From: Flavobacteriales bacterium
GTDB lineage: Bacteria > Bacteroidota > Bacteroidia > NS11-12g > UBA9320
Direction of reading: 5' to 3'
Assembly: GCA_020635455.1 (NCBI GenBank)
Contig: JACJZT010000003.1
Span: 310,001-374,000, forward strand
DNA length: 64,000 nt
Each line of letters begins with the position of its first letter. The first letter of the stretch is position 1. Positions 1 through 8,030 of this stretch are shown piece by piece. The notes beneath the pieces are model-generated. The model made no database searches. It saw only the letters and a program-made list of their open reading frames with translations, and was not told where the DNA came from. The position numbers were made by a program, and so were the translations under genes.

Positions 1-893
1 TAGCCTTGCATGGAAAACCACCGGTTTTTGAGAACCAGCCCCTTCCTCACTGGGAACTGGCTAAAAAATACGATCTGATCGATTTTGAGCTGGGCGTAAA
101 AATAACCGGAGCAGGTTTCCCGGTATACAAAGGAAAGGGTGCCAGACTTCAAAGGGCATTGATCAATTTTTTCCTCGACCAGGCCATTCGTCAGGGATAT
201 ACCGAAATTCAGCCGCCAATTCTCATCAACGAAGATTCAGCATTCGGAACCGGACAGTTGCCCGACAAGGAAGGGCAAATGTATCATGCAAGAGACGACA
301 ACTTTTATCTGATTCCAACCGCCGAGGTACCTATTACCAATATCTACAGAGATGTTATTTTGAAAGAATCCGACTTGCCGATTAAGAATGTCGGTTATAC
401 GCCCTGTTTCAGAAGGGAAGCCGGAAGTTACGGAAAGGATGTACGAGGATTGAACCGTTTACATCAGTTCGATAAGGTTGAAATTGTACAGATCAGCCAC
501 CCGGATACATCGTATGAAGTGCTGGAAGAAATGAGACATTACGTTTGTTCTTTGCTCGAAAAACTTGGTTTGCAATTCCGTGTTTTAAAATTATGCGGTG
601 GCGACATGGGCTTTACCTCTGCCCTTACCTACGATATGGAAGTTTACAGCGCAGCTCAGGAAAAATGGCTTGAAGTGAGTTCAGTTTCAAATTTTGAAAC
701 CTTTCAGAGCAATCGTTTGAAACTGCGATTTAAGGAAAATCAGGGTAAAACTTCACTTGTTCATACCCTCAATGGTTCGGCACTTGCTTTGCCCCGTATC
801 GTGGCATCCTTGCTTGAAAATAACCAAACTGCAAAAGGAATAGTAATGCCTGAAGTGCTGATCCCTTACCTCGGTTTTGAAATTATCGATTAA
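1..893 (+). CDS. serS: Seryl-tRNA synthetase, C-terminal part (5' end outside window)
   Basis: This enzyme charges tRNA-Ser with serine in the cytoplasm. The visible 296 residues are the class II catalytic core. They include a motif-1-like helix and strand, the TAEVP serine-binding loop near residue 105, motif 2 (FRREAGSYGKDVRG, about 135-148) and motif 3 (NGSALALPRIVASLLEN) near the C-terminus. The N-terminal coiled-coil arm that clamps tRNA is missing only because the reading frame runs off the left edge of the window; the frame is open to base 3. The family is normally about 420-430 residues, so roughly 130 lie upstream. The next gene follows after about 70 bases on the same strand. The identification is secure. 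Confidence 0.96.
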   Translation, partial: ALHGKPPVFENQPLPHWELAKKYDLIDFELGVKITGAGFPVYKGKGARLQRALINFFLDQAIRQGYTEIQPPILINEDSAFGTGQLPDKEGQMYHARDDNFYLIPTAEVPITNIYRDVILKESDLPIKNVGYTPCFRREAGSYGKDVRGLNRLHQFDKVEIVQISHPDTSYEVLEEMRHYVCSLLEKLGLQFRVLKLCGGDMGFTSALTYDMEVYSAAQEKWLEVSSVSNFETFQSNRLKLRFKENQGKTSLVHTLNGSALALPRIVASLLENNQTAKGIVMPEVLIPYLGFEIID

Positions 894-966
894 TTTTCTC
901 TATTTTAGAGGCATGAAGTTGGTTCGGTATCCGTTTAAAAAAGGCATTGATAATTCTAATTATTAC

Positions 967-1470
967 ATGGACCTAAACCAAAATGCAGTTCGAAAACTCC
1001 TGCTTCTGCTGGGCTTTACCTCATTGTTGTTTGCCCAAAGCAAAGCGCAATGGCAGCAACCCTGTGAAGAGCCCATAAGGGTGAATCCATTCTTTCAATG
1101 TCAGGAACCCTTTTTCAGACCCGTCTGTGGGTGTAATTATAAAACCTATCGCAATGAATGCACTTCTTATAACGTATATGGTGTTAACTGGATATTTGGC
1201 AGTGGAGTTTGCCAAAATGATGTTTTCGAATTTGATTTCTACCCGAATCCAAGTTCTGAATTCATAAACTTTTCAGTTGAGTTTTTTGATGCCGGAAACA
1301 TCGTGGTTCAGGTAATTGATACCTATGGGAAACTGCGTTATTACTACGATCAGCCTTCTGTAACAAGGTTCGACAATATTATTGAAGTAGGCAATTTCCG
1401 ACCCGGATTATACCTGGTTACGGTAACCAGCGGGAATTTGTATAAGGTAAAAAAATTAATTGTGCGATGA
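967..1470 (+). CDS. Secreted Kazal-type domain protein with T9SS sorting domain
   Basis: A 167-residue exported protein. I place the start at the ATG at 967 because it begins a clean signal peptide (MDLNQNAVRKLLLLLGF..., ending near AQSKAQ); an in-frame start at 877 would add 30 non-signal residues and overlap serS. The mature N-terminus carries a Kazal-like cysteine pattern containing PVCGCNYKTYRNEC, the fold of serine-protease inhibitors and follistatin modules. The second half contains FYPNPSSEF and ends in KLIVR, typical of a type A T9SS C-terminal signal, so the protein is probably exported across the outer membrane and surface-attached or released. Its stop overlaps the next start by 4 bases (ATGA), suggesting translational coupling. 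The protease target, if any, is unknown. Confidence 0.8.
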   Translation: MDLNQNAVRKLLLLLGFTSLLFAQSKAQWQQPCEEPIRVNPFFQCQEPFFRPVCGCNYKTYRNECTSYNVYGVNWIFGSGVCQNDVFEFDFYPNPSSEFINFSVEFFDAGNIVVQVIDTYGKLRYYYDQPSVTRFDNIIEVGNFRPGLYLVTVTSGNLYKVKKLIVR

Positions 1471-2315
1471 GGATAGAAGTGATTCATGCAGGAAATTTTA
1501 AGCTTGATGGCGGAGCAATGTTTGGGGTAGTGCCAAAAAGCATCTGGAACCGGATCAACCCGGCCGACGACAACAACATGTGCAACTGGGCCATGCGATG
1601 TTTGCTTGTTGAGGACGGAAACCGCCGAATATTGATCGACACCGGGATAGGCGACAAGCAATCTGAAAAGTTTTTCGGTTATTATTACCTGAACGGTGAC
1701 CACAGCCTGAAAAATTCCCTGAATGCCGCAGGACTTGATTTTTCGGACATTACGGACGTTTTGCTTACTCATCTGCATTTTGATCATTGCGGAGGTGCCA
1801 TAAAATGGGATGCCAAAAAAGAAAAATTATTGCCCGCCTTTCCCAATGCAAAATATTGGACTCACCGCGAACACTGGGATCACGCACTTAATCCGAATGT
1901 TCGGGAAAAACCTTCCTTCTTAATAGAGAACATCTTGCCCATTCAGGAATCAGGACAATTGCACTTTCTGGGTGACTCTTTACAGTTCAGCGACAACATT
2001 GATTATAGGATCGCCGGCGGGCATACCGAAAAAATGATCTGTCCCATCATACGGTATAAGAACAGGACCATCGTTTATATGGCCGATATGATACCTTCCT
2101 CGGGGCATATTCCCATTAATTTTATCATGAGTTACGACATCCGGCCACTGCAGGTGATGGAAGAAAAGGAAGATTTTTTAAAAAAGGCCGCAGAAGAAAA
2201 TCTACTCTTGTTTTTTGAACATGATCTCAACATTGAATGTGCCGAAGTTCATTCAACGGAAAAAGGAATCCGTATGAGCCATAATGGCCATCTTTCGCAA
2301 TTTATCGATCTATAG
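1467..2315 (+). CDS. Metallo-beta-lactamase-fold hydrolase (AHL-lactonase-like)
   Basis: A 282-residue cytoplasmic enzyme of the MBL superfamily. The zinc motif HxHxDH is seen as THLHFDH at residues 101-107. Further candidate ligands are H186 in GGHTEKM, D207 in YMADM and H252 near the end. The N-terminal layout (cysteine-rich CNWAMRCLLVEDGNRRILIDTG followed by the motif near residue 100) resembles the lactonase/AttM-like and hypothetical hydrolase branches rather than true beta-lactamases, and no signal peptide is seen. The start is coupled to the Kazal-protein gene by a 4-base overlap. Substrate cannot be read from the sequence; a lactone or phosphodiester hydrolase are both possible. Confidence 0.85.
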   Translation: MRIEVIHAGNFKLDGGAMFGVVPKSIWNRINPADDNNMCNWAMRCLLVEDGNRRILIDTGIGDKQSEKFFGYYYLNGDHSLKNSLNAAGLDFSDITDVLLTHLHFDHCGGAIKWDAKKEKLLPAFPNAKYWTHREHWDHALNPNVREKPSFLIENILPIQESGQLHFLGDSLQFSDNIDYRIAGGHTEKMICPIIRYKNRTIVYMADMIPSSGHIPINFIMSYDIRPLQVMEEKEDFLKKAAEENLLLFFEHDLNIECAEVHSTEKGIRMSHNGHLSQFIDL

Positions 2316-2380
2316 AAATCACGGGACTAAATATTACGGAAGCACTTTTTGGTTCGAACGACCAAAAGATCTCTGTTGAA

Positions 2381-2761
2381 TTGAGGGAAAGGGTCCTAAG
2401 GATACCCCTGGGCCTTAAATTTACAGAAGAAGAGTTGCGTGCAGAAAACACAGAATACCATATTATCGCCAAATTGAACGATACCTTAATTGGAGTTTTA
2501 TTGCTTAAACCTGTTGGTACAAACGGCATCCTTAAAATGAGACAGGTTGCCGTTGATCCTGAAGTTCAGGGCAAAGGGATAGGGTCGGAAATGGTGAAGT
2601 TCTCTGAAGATTTTGCGAGGTCAAAAAACTTTGTTCGAATGGAATTGCATGCCAGGGAAACTGCTGTTCCTTTTTACCTCCGGGAAGGTTACATCCTTAC
2701 GGGTCAGCCCTTTACCGAGGTGGGTATCCCGCACCGCAAAATGTATAAGGAACTTGTTTAA
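2381..2761 (+). CDS. GNAT-family N-acetyltransferase, start uncertain
   Basis: A small acetyltransferase that would transfer acetyl from acetyl-CoA to an unknown amine. The acetyl-CoA loop is visible as VDPEVQGKGIGSEMV, followed by FVRMELHARETAVPFYLREGY, the usual core and C-terminal part of ElaA/YjcF-like GNATs. The TTG at 2381 is the only standard start codon before the core, but it removes the first strand. The frame stays open upstream to 2285 and encodes a plausible N-terminus (IEITGLNITEALF...) with only ATT (2300) or ATA (2312) as initiation candidates. A true start there would overlap the hydrolase gene by a few bases. Family certain, start not. Confidence 0.75.
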   Translation: MRERVLRIPLGLKFTEEELRAENTEYHIIAKLNDTLIGVLLLKPVGTNGILKMRQVAVDPEVQGKGIGSEMVKFSEDFARSKNFVRMELHARETAVPFYLREGYILTGQPFTEVGIPHRKMYKELV

Positions 2762-2960
2762 ACCATAATGGCAATGAGCAATTCAAGGTATTAAAAGGTG
2801 TATTCGCTAAATTTGATTTAAGAATACTGCGTTAAACCTGCAAATATGGCAATACTTAAAACATATTGTTTGGCAGATCAAAAAACAAAGGCCAAAGAAC
2901 ACCAAAAAATAATTACCGATATTTGTTTGTTAACTTCGATTATCTGAAACCCGATCTAAC

Positions 2961-3569
2961 ATGAACCACATAAAAAAACTACTGATCTTATTTTTGTTAG
3001 CTTATTCAATTGCAACACAGGCAACCATTCACACCATTAAGGTGTGGGATGGGTATTTCCAGTTCGTTCCCAACAATTTAACCATACAGCTGGGCGACAC
3101 CATACAATGGCGTGCCTTGGACAATCCCGGTATGGTTCACACCATTACTTCCAAATCCATACCAACGGGTGCCGATACTTTTGATTACACCTGGCAGGCA
3201 CCTAACGATACCTTTTTCCAATATGTTCCAAAAGTTGCCGGAAATTACGCTTACGTGTGTACACCGCATGAAATTAGCTATAATATGGTTGGAAGCTTTG
3301 TGGTAACGGGTGGAACTTCAGCTGTTCAATTTCCTGATAATGATAATTGGAAACCTTCAGTTTATCCCAATCCAACTAAAAATGTTATCACAGTTAAGGG
3401 TGTCCTTCACAATTTTTCATATAAGATTTATGATGCCAATGGTAAGATGGTTCAGTCGGGCAAAGCAGAACAAGGTAGCATACCGGTTTATGAATTGAGC
3501 AAGGGAATTTACTTTCTGGATTTAATTGGAAATAATTCAGGCCGATCACCTTTTATACGTTTGGAATAG
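2961..3569 (+). CDS. Secreted cupredoxin (plastocyanin-like) with T9SS sorting domain
   Basis: A 202-residue exported protein with a signal peptide (to about residue 22), a single blue-copper domain (about 24-116) and a T9SS type A sorting domain (SVYPNPTKN onward). Likely type 1 copper ligands are H60 (MVHTITS), C100 and H103 (YVCTPHE) and M109. The Cys-x2-His spacing is that of pseudoazurin/plastocyanin, whereas the His-to-Met spacing is one residue longer than usual. It may carry electrons or store copper on the cell surface; several Bacteroidota proteins of this build are annotated only as plastocyanin/azurin-family. It stands alone, with about 200 non-coding bases before it and 130 after. 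Confidence 0.85.
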   Translation: MNHIKKLLILFLLAYSIATQATIHTIKVWDGYFQFVPNNLTIQLGDTIQWRALDNPGMVHTITSKSIPTGADTFDYTWQAPNDTFFQYVPKVAGNYAYVCTPHEISYNMVGSFVVTGGTSAVQFPDNDNWKPSVYPNPTKNVITVKGVLHNFSYKIYDANGKMVQSGKAEQGSIPVYELSKGIYFLDLIGNNSGRSPFIRLE

Positions 3570-3700
3570 AACGTAAATTTTAGGTACTTCTTTCCAGGTT
3601 GTATTTTTTAAATCTGCAATAAGATCGTTAGGCCGATATGAGTAATACTAATTAAAGGAGAACAATGTTTTATCAATAAGAATTACCTTGTTAGGAATTG

Positions 3701-4798
3701 TTAATCTGTATTTTCCAGTATTTCTATTAGTTTTTGGTTCAAGTATAGTTTCTCCTTTCCGACCTTTTCCGATTTCAAAAAGCCGTTTTCTTCCAATGCC
3801 ATCAAATAATTTCCGACTGTTTTTAAGTTTCCTATATTTTCGTCAACCATGTATTGGCGTTTAGTATATGGTAAACGAAATAGAATCTCAATCAAGTCTT
3901 TGGAATAAACTCTTGGCAACTTCTTTTTGATTTCGTTTGCAGTTTCTTCCATGGCTAATGTGATTTTTCTTAGTCTTTTCAAACCTTTATTGGATGTTTC
4001 TTCTATCATATCCATCATATAAATAATGTAATCTTCCCATTCGTTTTTTTCTGTAACATCTCGTAAACACTTGTAATATTTATTTTTATTCTTAAAAATG
4101 TATTCACTCAGGTAAATTGCCGGTGTATTTAATAATCCGGAAATTTTTAGATACAATATCAATAAGATTCTTCCTGTTCTTCCATTACCGTCGGAGAATG
4201 GGTGAATGGCTTCAAATTGATAATGCAATATTGCCATTTTTATTAATGGGTCTATTGTTGTGTTTTCGTTTATGAACTTTTCCAGGTTTGCCAGTTTTTC
4301 ACGGATAATCGATTCGCCACTTGGCGGAGTGTAAATGATTTCGCCTTGCGGGTTGCTCAATGTAGTTCCCGGTGTATTCCTTATCGAAGCACTATTTTGT
4401 TTAATGCACTGAACAATTTTGATACAAAGATTGGTTGTTATAAATGGTTTTGTTTTCAACTCTTCTAAGCCTAACCAAAGTGCTTCCTTGTAACTTAAAA
4501 CTTCTTTTGTCGCTGTGTTTTCTATCTTTCTGTCGGCAACTAAAGATTTGTATAGTTCATCGTTTGTCGTAATAATGTTTTCTACTTCAGAGCTTGCCTT
4601 CGCTTCTTGTAAATAAATCGTGTCTAGAAATAAAGTAGGGTTTGGTAAATTGAGTAAAGTTCCGTTTAGTTGAGCCAAGGATCGTCCGGCGGAAATTGCC
4701 TTTCGAAGAATTTGTTTAGTTTCTATGTCTGCCTTTGGTGGTAGTAACGGCAGTTCATTATATGGAATTTTTTTGTCGAATCGGGTCATTAGATTCAA
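3701..4798 (-). CDS. Fic-family protein (AMPylase-type) with C-terminal winged helix
   Basis: A 365-residue Fic enzyme. The catalytic motif HPFSDGNGRTGR lies at residues 199-210, complete with the His that acts as base. An N-terminal helix carries SSEVEN (69-74), matching the (S/T)xxxE(G/N) inhibitory motif of class II Fic proteins, in which the Glu blocks the ATP gamma-phosphate site. The last ~80 residues (from about 285) resemble a winged helix-turn-helix, as in many stand-alone bacterial Fic proteins. Its transcript begins behind a palindrome at the promoter, so self-regulation is plausible. A second in-frame ATG lies three codons downstream. There is no antitoxin-like partner gene next to it; the inhibitory motif is built in. 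The target protein is unknown. Confidence 0.9.
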   Translation of the reverse strand: MNLMTRFDKKIPYNELPLLPPKADIETKQILRKAISAGRSLAQLNGTLLNLPNPTLFLDTIYLQEAKASSEVENIITTNDELYKSLVADRKIENTATKEVLSYKEALWLGLEELKTKPFITTNLCIKIVQCIKQNSASIRNTPGTTLSNPQGEIIYTPPSGESIIREKLANLEKFINENTTIDPLIKMAILHYQFEAIHPFSDGNGRTGRILLILYLKISGLLNTPAIYLSEYIFKNKNKYYKCLRDVTEKNEWEDYIIYMMDMIEETSNKGLKRLRKITLAMEETANEIKKKLPRVYSKDLIEILFRLPYTKRQYMVDENIGNLKTVGNYLMALEENGFLKSEKVGKEKLYLNQKLIEILENTD

Positions 4799-4810
4799 AC
4801 ATCAGTTTTA

Positions 4811-4839
4811 CTCTTGTTATTAATACAAGGGCAAATATA
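4811..4839 (-). promoter_or_regulatory. Fic gene promoter with palindromic operator
   Basis: Read on the minus strand, TATATTTG (4839-4832) matches the Bacteroidota -7 box TAnnTTTG exactly. Directly downstream lies an inverted repeat, CTCTTGT / ACAAGGG, around TATTAAT (4811-4831), where transcription should begin, 12 bases ahead of the Fic ATG. Further half-sites CTCTTGTT (4851-4858) and CTCTCGTT (4881-4888) lie upstream. No good -33 TTG is seen. A repressor binding here would block initiation; the winged-helix tail of the Fic protein is a candidate. Confidence 0.5.
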
Positions 4840-4888
4840 CTGATTATTTACTCTTGTTTTTTTAATGAATGTAAAAAGTACTCTCGTT

Positions 4889-5270
4889 CAACTTTAAAGT
4901 TGGATGATGCAAATTGATATCAGTGTCTCGTGGTACTCTGCCAGCAGATTCCCGGACGACCAGGTTGAGGAAAAACCAACCGGTTTTCAGCTTGTAAACA
5001 ACTTGCTGAAATTAAACTTTCCTGCTTTATTCCAGATTCAAATCAGTAGTTGGTGGTTGCGTAGAAAAACCTGGAATCCGATTTTGCCTTTATCGGAAAA
5101 TTCAATTTTGAAATTTCCGCCACTGAATTTGAACCTTAGCAAATAGATTTGAAGCTCACCTTTTCGAACGCAAGTTCTATTTTCTGTATTTCATCGAACT
5201 CAATAGAATATAGCCAGCGGGGTTGATAGTACAGGATAAATTTAACTCTTCGAAAAATTAATTAATTCTC
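4889..5270. other. Gene-free stretch between the Fic gene and the 5306 gene
   Basis: About 380 bases without a convincing gene. An 80-codon plus-strand frame at 4904-5146 has no recognisable motif, an improbable composition and no promoter, so I do not call it. No tRNA, hairpin terminator or repeat is evident here. Confidence 0.5.
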
Positions 5271-5301
5271 TTAGAACAATATAGAAAAAAAAATACATTT
5301 G
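5271..5301 (+). promoter_or_regulatory. Promoter of the 5306 gene (near-leaderless)
   Basis: TTA at 5271-5273, then a 20-base gap, then TACATTTG at 5294-5301, an exact TAnnTTTG -7 box. The ATG at 5306 begins four bases after the box, so the transcript is predicted to begin at or within a few bases of the start codon. Confidence 0.55.
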
Positions 5302-5305
5302 TTTA

Positions 5306-6913
5306 ATGTATATTTTAGTAAAAAGGTTAATCCTCTTCTCTGCTTCTTTGATAGGTCTGTCAAATGCTTCCTTTTCACAAAAAGTGTTTGATAAAGCCAA
5401 GGTAATGGTAGGTCCCCCTATAGAAAAGTTTGATTACTATTGGTCAAATCACTATTGTAAGGATGAAAAGATCGTTGGACTTTTTTTTAAAAAGTCTACC
5501 ATAACAATCGTTAGCTCGAGTGCAAAAGATCTTAAGCCAATTTCGAAGAAAGTAACTATAAAGTTACCCAGTGGAACTTCATTCATTTCATCAGAAAAAA
5601 TCAAAAACAAGTATTTTGTTTTCTATTCGCGTTGGAATAGAAAAAAGGTTCTTGATGAACTGTTTTGTAGACAAATTGATTTTAACCACGGTACGTTATT
5701 TGACGAAGAGATATTATTAATTAGCACATCGGGGAAACTGGTACATAAAGAATACTCAAGTAAGTTTGAAATGACATTTTCGTATGATTCATCAAAAATT
5801 CTTTTTAAATATCAAGTTCAACCCAAATATACAAACGACTCAAAAAATTATGCATTAAATGGTTTGTTTGTTTTTGATTCTAATCTGAAATTATCATGGG
5901 GAGAAGAGGTAGAGATGTTGCATACTGAAAAGAAAATGTACGACACAAAATTTGCAGTTGACAAATATGGTAACGCTTATATTTACTCTGTAATTCTTAA
6001 GACAAATGACCGAAAACTTAAATTAGATAAAGAAAATGATCCTAATTATTTTATTGAAATCATACGCATTCCATCCGGATCTGCTAACATTACTAAAAAT
6101 ACTATGGTCATTGCCAATCTATATCCAAAGGAAGAATATATCCACAATATGACTATAACAGAAGGACCCGGAGACGATATGATCTGCAGTGGAACTTATA
6201 ATTTTAATCAGTCGGAAGATTTAGAAATTAGTCCTTTTATTTCAAATGGAATTGCTTTGCTCAGGGTTTCCAAAAGCAGTAATAAGATATATAGTGACTA
6301 CTATGAATTTGACCCATCTTTACTGGCAAAGGATAAATTTGAAAGAAAAGGTAAACTAAAAGGACAAAAAAACTGGATTCATGGTATGATAGTGTTTCCT
6401 GTAAAATTTGACAAAAGTGGAAATACCATAATTTTAGCAGAACAACAGACTTGGCATATGATTGGAGTTGGTGAACAATCTACTCGTATTCGTTATTATG
6501 GAGATATTTTTGTTTATAACGTTTCAGACAATGGTGAGTTAAATTGGTTTAAGCCTATACCAAAGACACAGACCAATCACTATTTAAGTTTTAAACACAT
6601 GTACAATGAATTAAAGGGATATCATTATTTTGTTTATTCTATAAACCCAGTTACTATTAGAATGTATAATAAGGAAATGGAAATAATCAAAGATGTAGAT
6701 CAAAATGGAGGAAATGTACTAGTTTTATATGGAATAGACGATGAAGGTGATACATTTACCTATCCGATCTTTCAGGTTGAAGAATCCAAACAGTCTAAAT
6801 TAAAATCTTTCTATCCTCAATCTATATTTTACAATAATATAAATACATTTATGCTTACAAGTTTAGATGGTAAAGATAATAGAGTATTGGTTAATATAGT
6901 ACTCAAAAAATAA
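5306..6913 (+). CDS. Unrecognised secreted protein
   Basis: A 535-residue protein I do not recognise. It starts with a signal peptide (MYILVKRLILFSASLIGLS..., cleavage likely near SFSQ at residue 25) and has no later membrane segment and no T9SS sorting motif. The body alternates short strands with Asp/Asn-Gly turns (for example DSNLKLSWGEE, DKYGNAYIYSV, DDEGDTFTYPI), which suggests a beta-propeller-like or beta-sandwich fold, but no family signature is visible. Its base composition is clearly more AT-rich than the flanking genes and it lies isolated between two non-coding stretches, consistent with acquisition by transfer. The start is supported by the signal peptide and by a -7 box four bases upstream. 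Confidence 0.75.
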   Translation: MYILVKRLILFSASLIGLSNASFSQKVFDKAKVMVGPPIEKFDYYWSNHYCKDEKIVGLFFKKSTITIVSSSAKDLKPISKKVTIKLPSGTSFISSEKIKNKYFVFYSRWNRKKVLDELFCRQIDFNHGTLFDEEILLISTSGKLVHKEYSSKFEMTFSYDSSKILFKYQVQPKYTNDSKNYALNGLFVFDSNLKLSWGEEVEMLHTEKKMYDTKFAVDKYGNAYIYSVILKTNDRKLKLDKENDPNYFIEIIRIPSGSANITKNTMVIANLYPKEEYIHNMTITEGPGDDMICSGTYNFNQSEDLEISPFISNGIALLRVSKSSNKIYSDYYEFDPSLLAKDKFERKGKLKGQKNWIHGMIVFPVKFDKSGNTIILAEQQTWHMIGVGEQSTRIRYYGDIFVYNVSDNGELNWFKPIPKTQTNHYLSFKHMYNELKGYHYFVYSINPVTIRMYNKEMEIIKDVDQNGGNVLVLYGIDDEGDTFTYPIFQVEESKQSKLKSFYPQSIFYNNINTFMLTSLDGKDNRVLVNIVLKK

Positions 6914-7084
6914 CTGGGGTATGAGAATGATGTTTGGTAGAGAAGTTACCTGAAACCTTTCTAAATCGTCAAGTTTGTTGTATTTCAAAAACTCACTTCC
7001 CCGTTTGGCATACCGTTCAATGTAAGGATTGCTTGCAAAAAATATAAAGTGGTTATCAGGAATAATATGAATTTTAGTTTCCAT
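6863..7084 (-). pseudogene. Possible gene fragment, 73 codons
   Basis: A minus-strand frame starting at ATG 7084 (METKIHIIPDNHFIFFASNPY...) that overlaps the 3' end of the 5306 gene tail to tail by about 50 bases. The first half reads like the beginning of a real cytoplasmic protein (a strand ending in IPD, then FASNPYIERY), whereas the last residues are hydrophobic and look like read-through. It could be the stump of a longer gene, for instance a sugar transferase, or chance. No promoter is seen. Confidence 0.2.
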
Positions 7085-7154
7085 TGATTGCGATTTCTTA
7101 AAGATTAGTGCACCCAAAAAGTCTTATTATTATGTGGAGTATTCCAATACTTCG

Positions 7155-7162
7155 TAACTTTG
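7155..7162 (+). promoter_or_regulatory. -7 box of fdhD (near-leaderless)
   Basis: TAACTTTG is an exact match to TAnnTTTG and ends four bases before the fdhD ATG at 7167. The -33 region 20 bases upstream is a poor match. If used, the mRNA would have essentially no 5' untranslated leader. Confidence 0.45.
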
Positions 7163-7166
7163 AATC

Positions 7167-8030
7167 ATGGACAGATCCTCAGTTGCCGAAAAAGAGATCC
7201 TAAAAGTAAAAAACAAAGAACGTCAAATCCCTGATGCTGAAGAGACCCTTGACTATTTGGCCGTTGAAGAGCCTCTTGAAATTCGTTTGGTATTTGGTCC
7301 TGAAGGTAAACGGCAAACCAAAAGCATTTCCATAACCATGCGCACCCCCGGAAACGATCCTGAGCTGGGTGTCGGATTTTTATTTACCGAAGGGATCGTT
7401 CAAAATCGGGAACAAATTAAGTCGGTTTCTCATCTTCAGTCCCTACTTAATCCTGACAACATTCTGATCATCGAATTATCGGAAGAGGTTGAAATGGATC
7501 TACAGAAACTTGAACGAAATTTTTACACCACCTCAAGCTGCGGAGTTTGTGGCAAAGCTTCCATTGACGCGGTTAAAACAACCGACAAGCTCGACCGCAC
7601 AGCAGAATTGGATTCAATTTCGATTTCTCCTGAGATCGTTTACGGTCTTCCACAAACCCTGAGAGACAAGCAGGATGTTTTTGAATCCACCGGCGGATTG
7701 CATGCCTCGGCCCTGTTCGACCTTAGCGGCAAACTCATTGAGACCCGCGAAGATGTGGGCAGGCATAATGCCCTGGACAAACTGATCGGACACTTTTTGA
7801 TGTCGGGTACTTTACCCCTTAACAATCACATTCTGATCTTAAGTGGAAGGGCCAGTTTTGAATTGATCCAAAAAGCGGCCATGTCCCACATCAAAATCAT
7901 TGCAGCTGTTGGGGCGCCTTCAAGTCTTGCGGTGCAGATGGCGGAAGAGTTTGGTATAACGCTTATCGGTTTTCTAAGAAATGAAAGGTTTAACATATAC
8001 ACGGGAAGTGAAAGAGTTAAGCTCTCATGA
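7167..8030 (+). CDS. fdhD: Formate dehydrogenase accessory sulfurtransferase FdhD
   Basis: A 287-residue cytoplasmic protein that passes sulfur from a cysteine desulfurase to the molybdenum/tungsten-bisPGD cofactor of formate dehydrogenase-type enzymes. The sulfur-carrying CxxC is present as SSCGVCGK (C125 and C128). Other family blocks are LAVEEPLEIRL near residue 31, a TEG motif (FLFTEGI) and the C-terminal GRHNALDKLIGH and ILSGRASFELIQKA segments. Length is normal. No molybdoenzyme gene lies in the window, so its client must be encoded elsewhere. The gene overlaps the convergent MFS gene by 6 bases at its 3' end. Confidence 0.95.
   Translation: MDRSSVAEKEILKVKNKERQIPDAEETLDYLAVEEPLEIRLVFGPEGKRQTKSISITMRTPGNDPELGVGFLFTEGIVQNREQIKSVSHLQSLLNPDNILIIELSEEVEMDLQKLERNFYTTSSCGVCGKASIDAVKTTDKLDRTAELDSISISPEIVYGLPQTLRDKQDVFESTGGLHASALFDLSGKLIETREDVGRHNALDKLIGHFLMSGTLPLNNHILILSGRASFELIQKAAMSHIKIIAAVGAPSSLAVQMAEEFGITLIGFLRNERFNIYTGSERVKLS

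Noticed and set aside
1350..1787. Minus-strand frame of 145 codons opposite the Kazal and MBL genes
   Set aside because: It lies antisense to two well-supported genes and has no domain or promoter.
4904..5146. Plus-strand frame of 80 codons
   Set aside because: No recognisable motif, no promoter and no sign of a conserved start.
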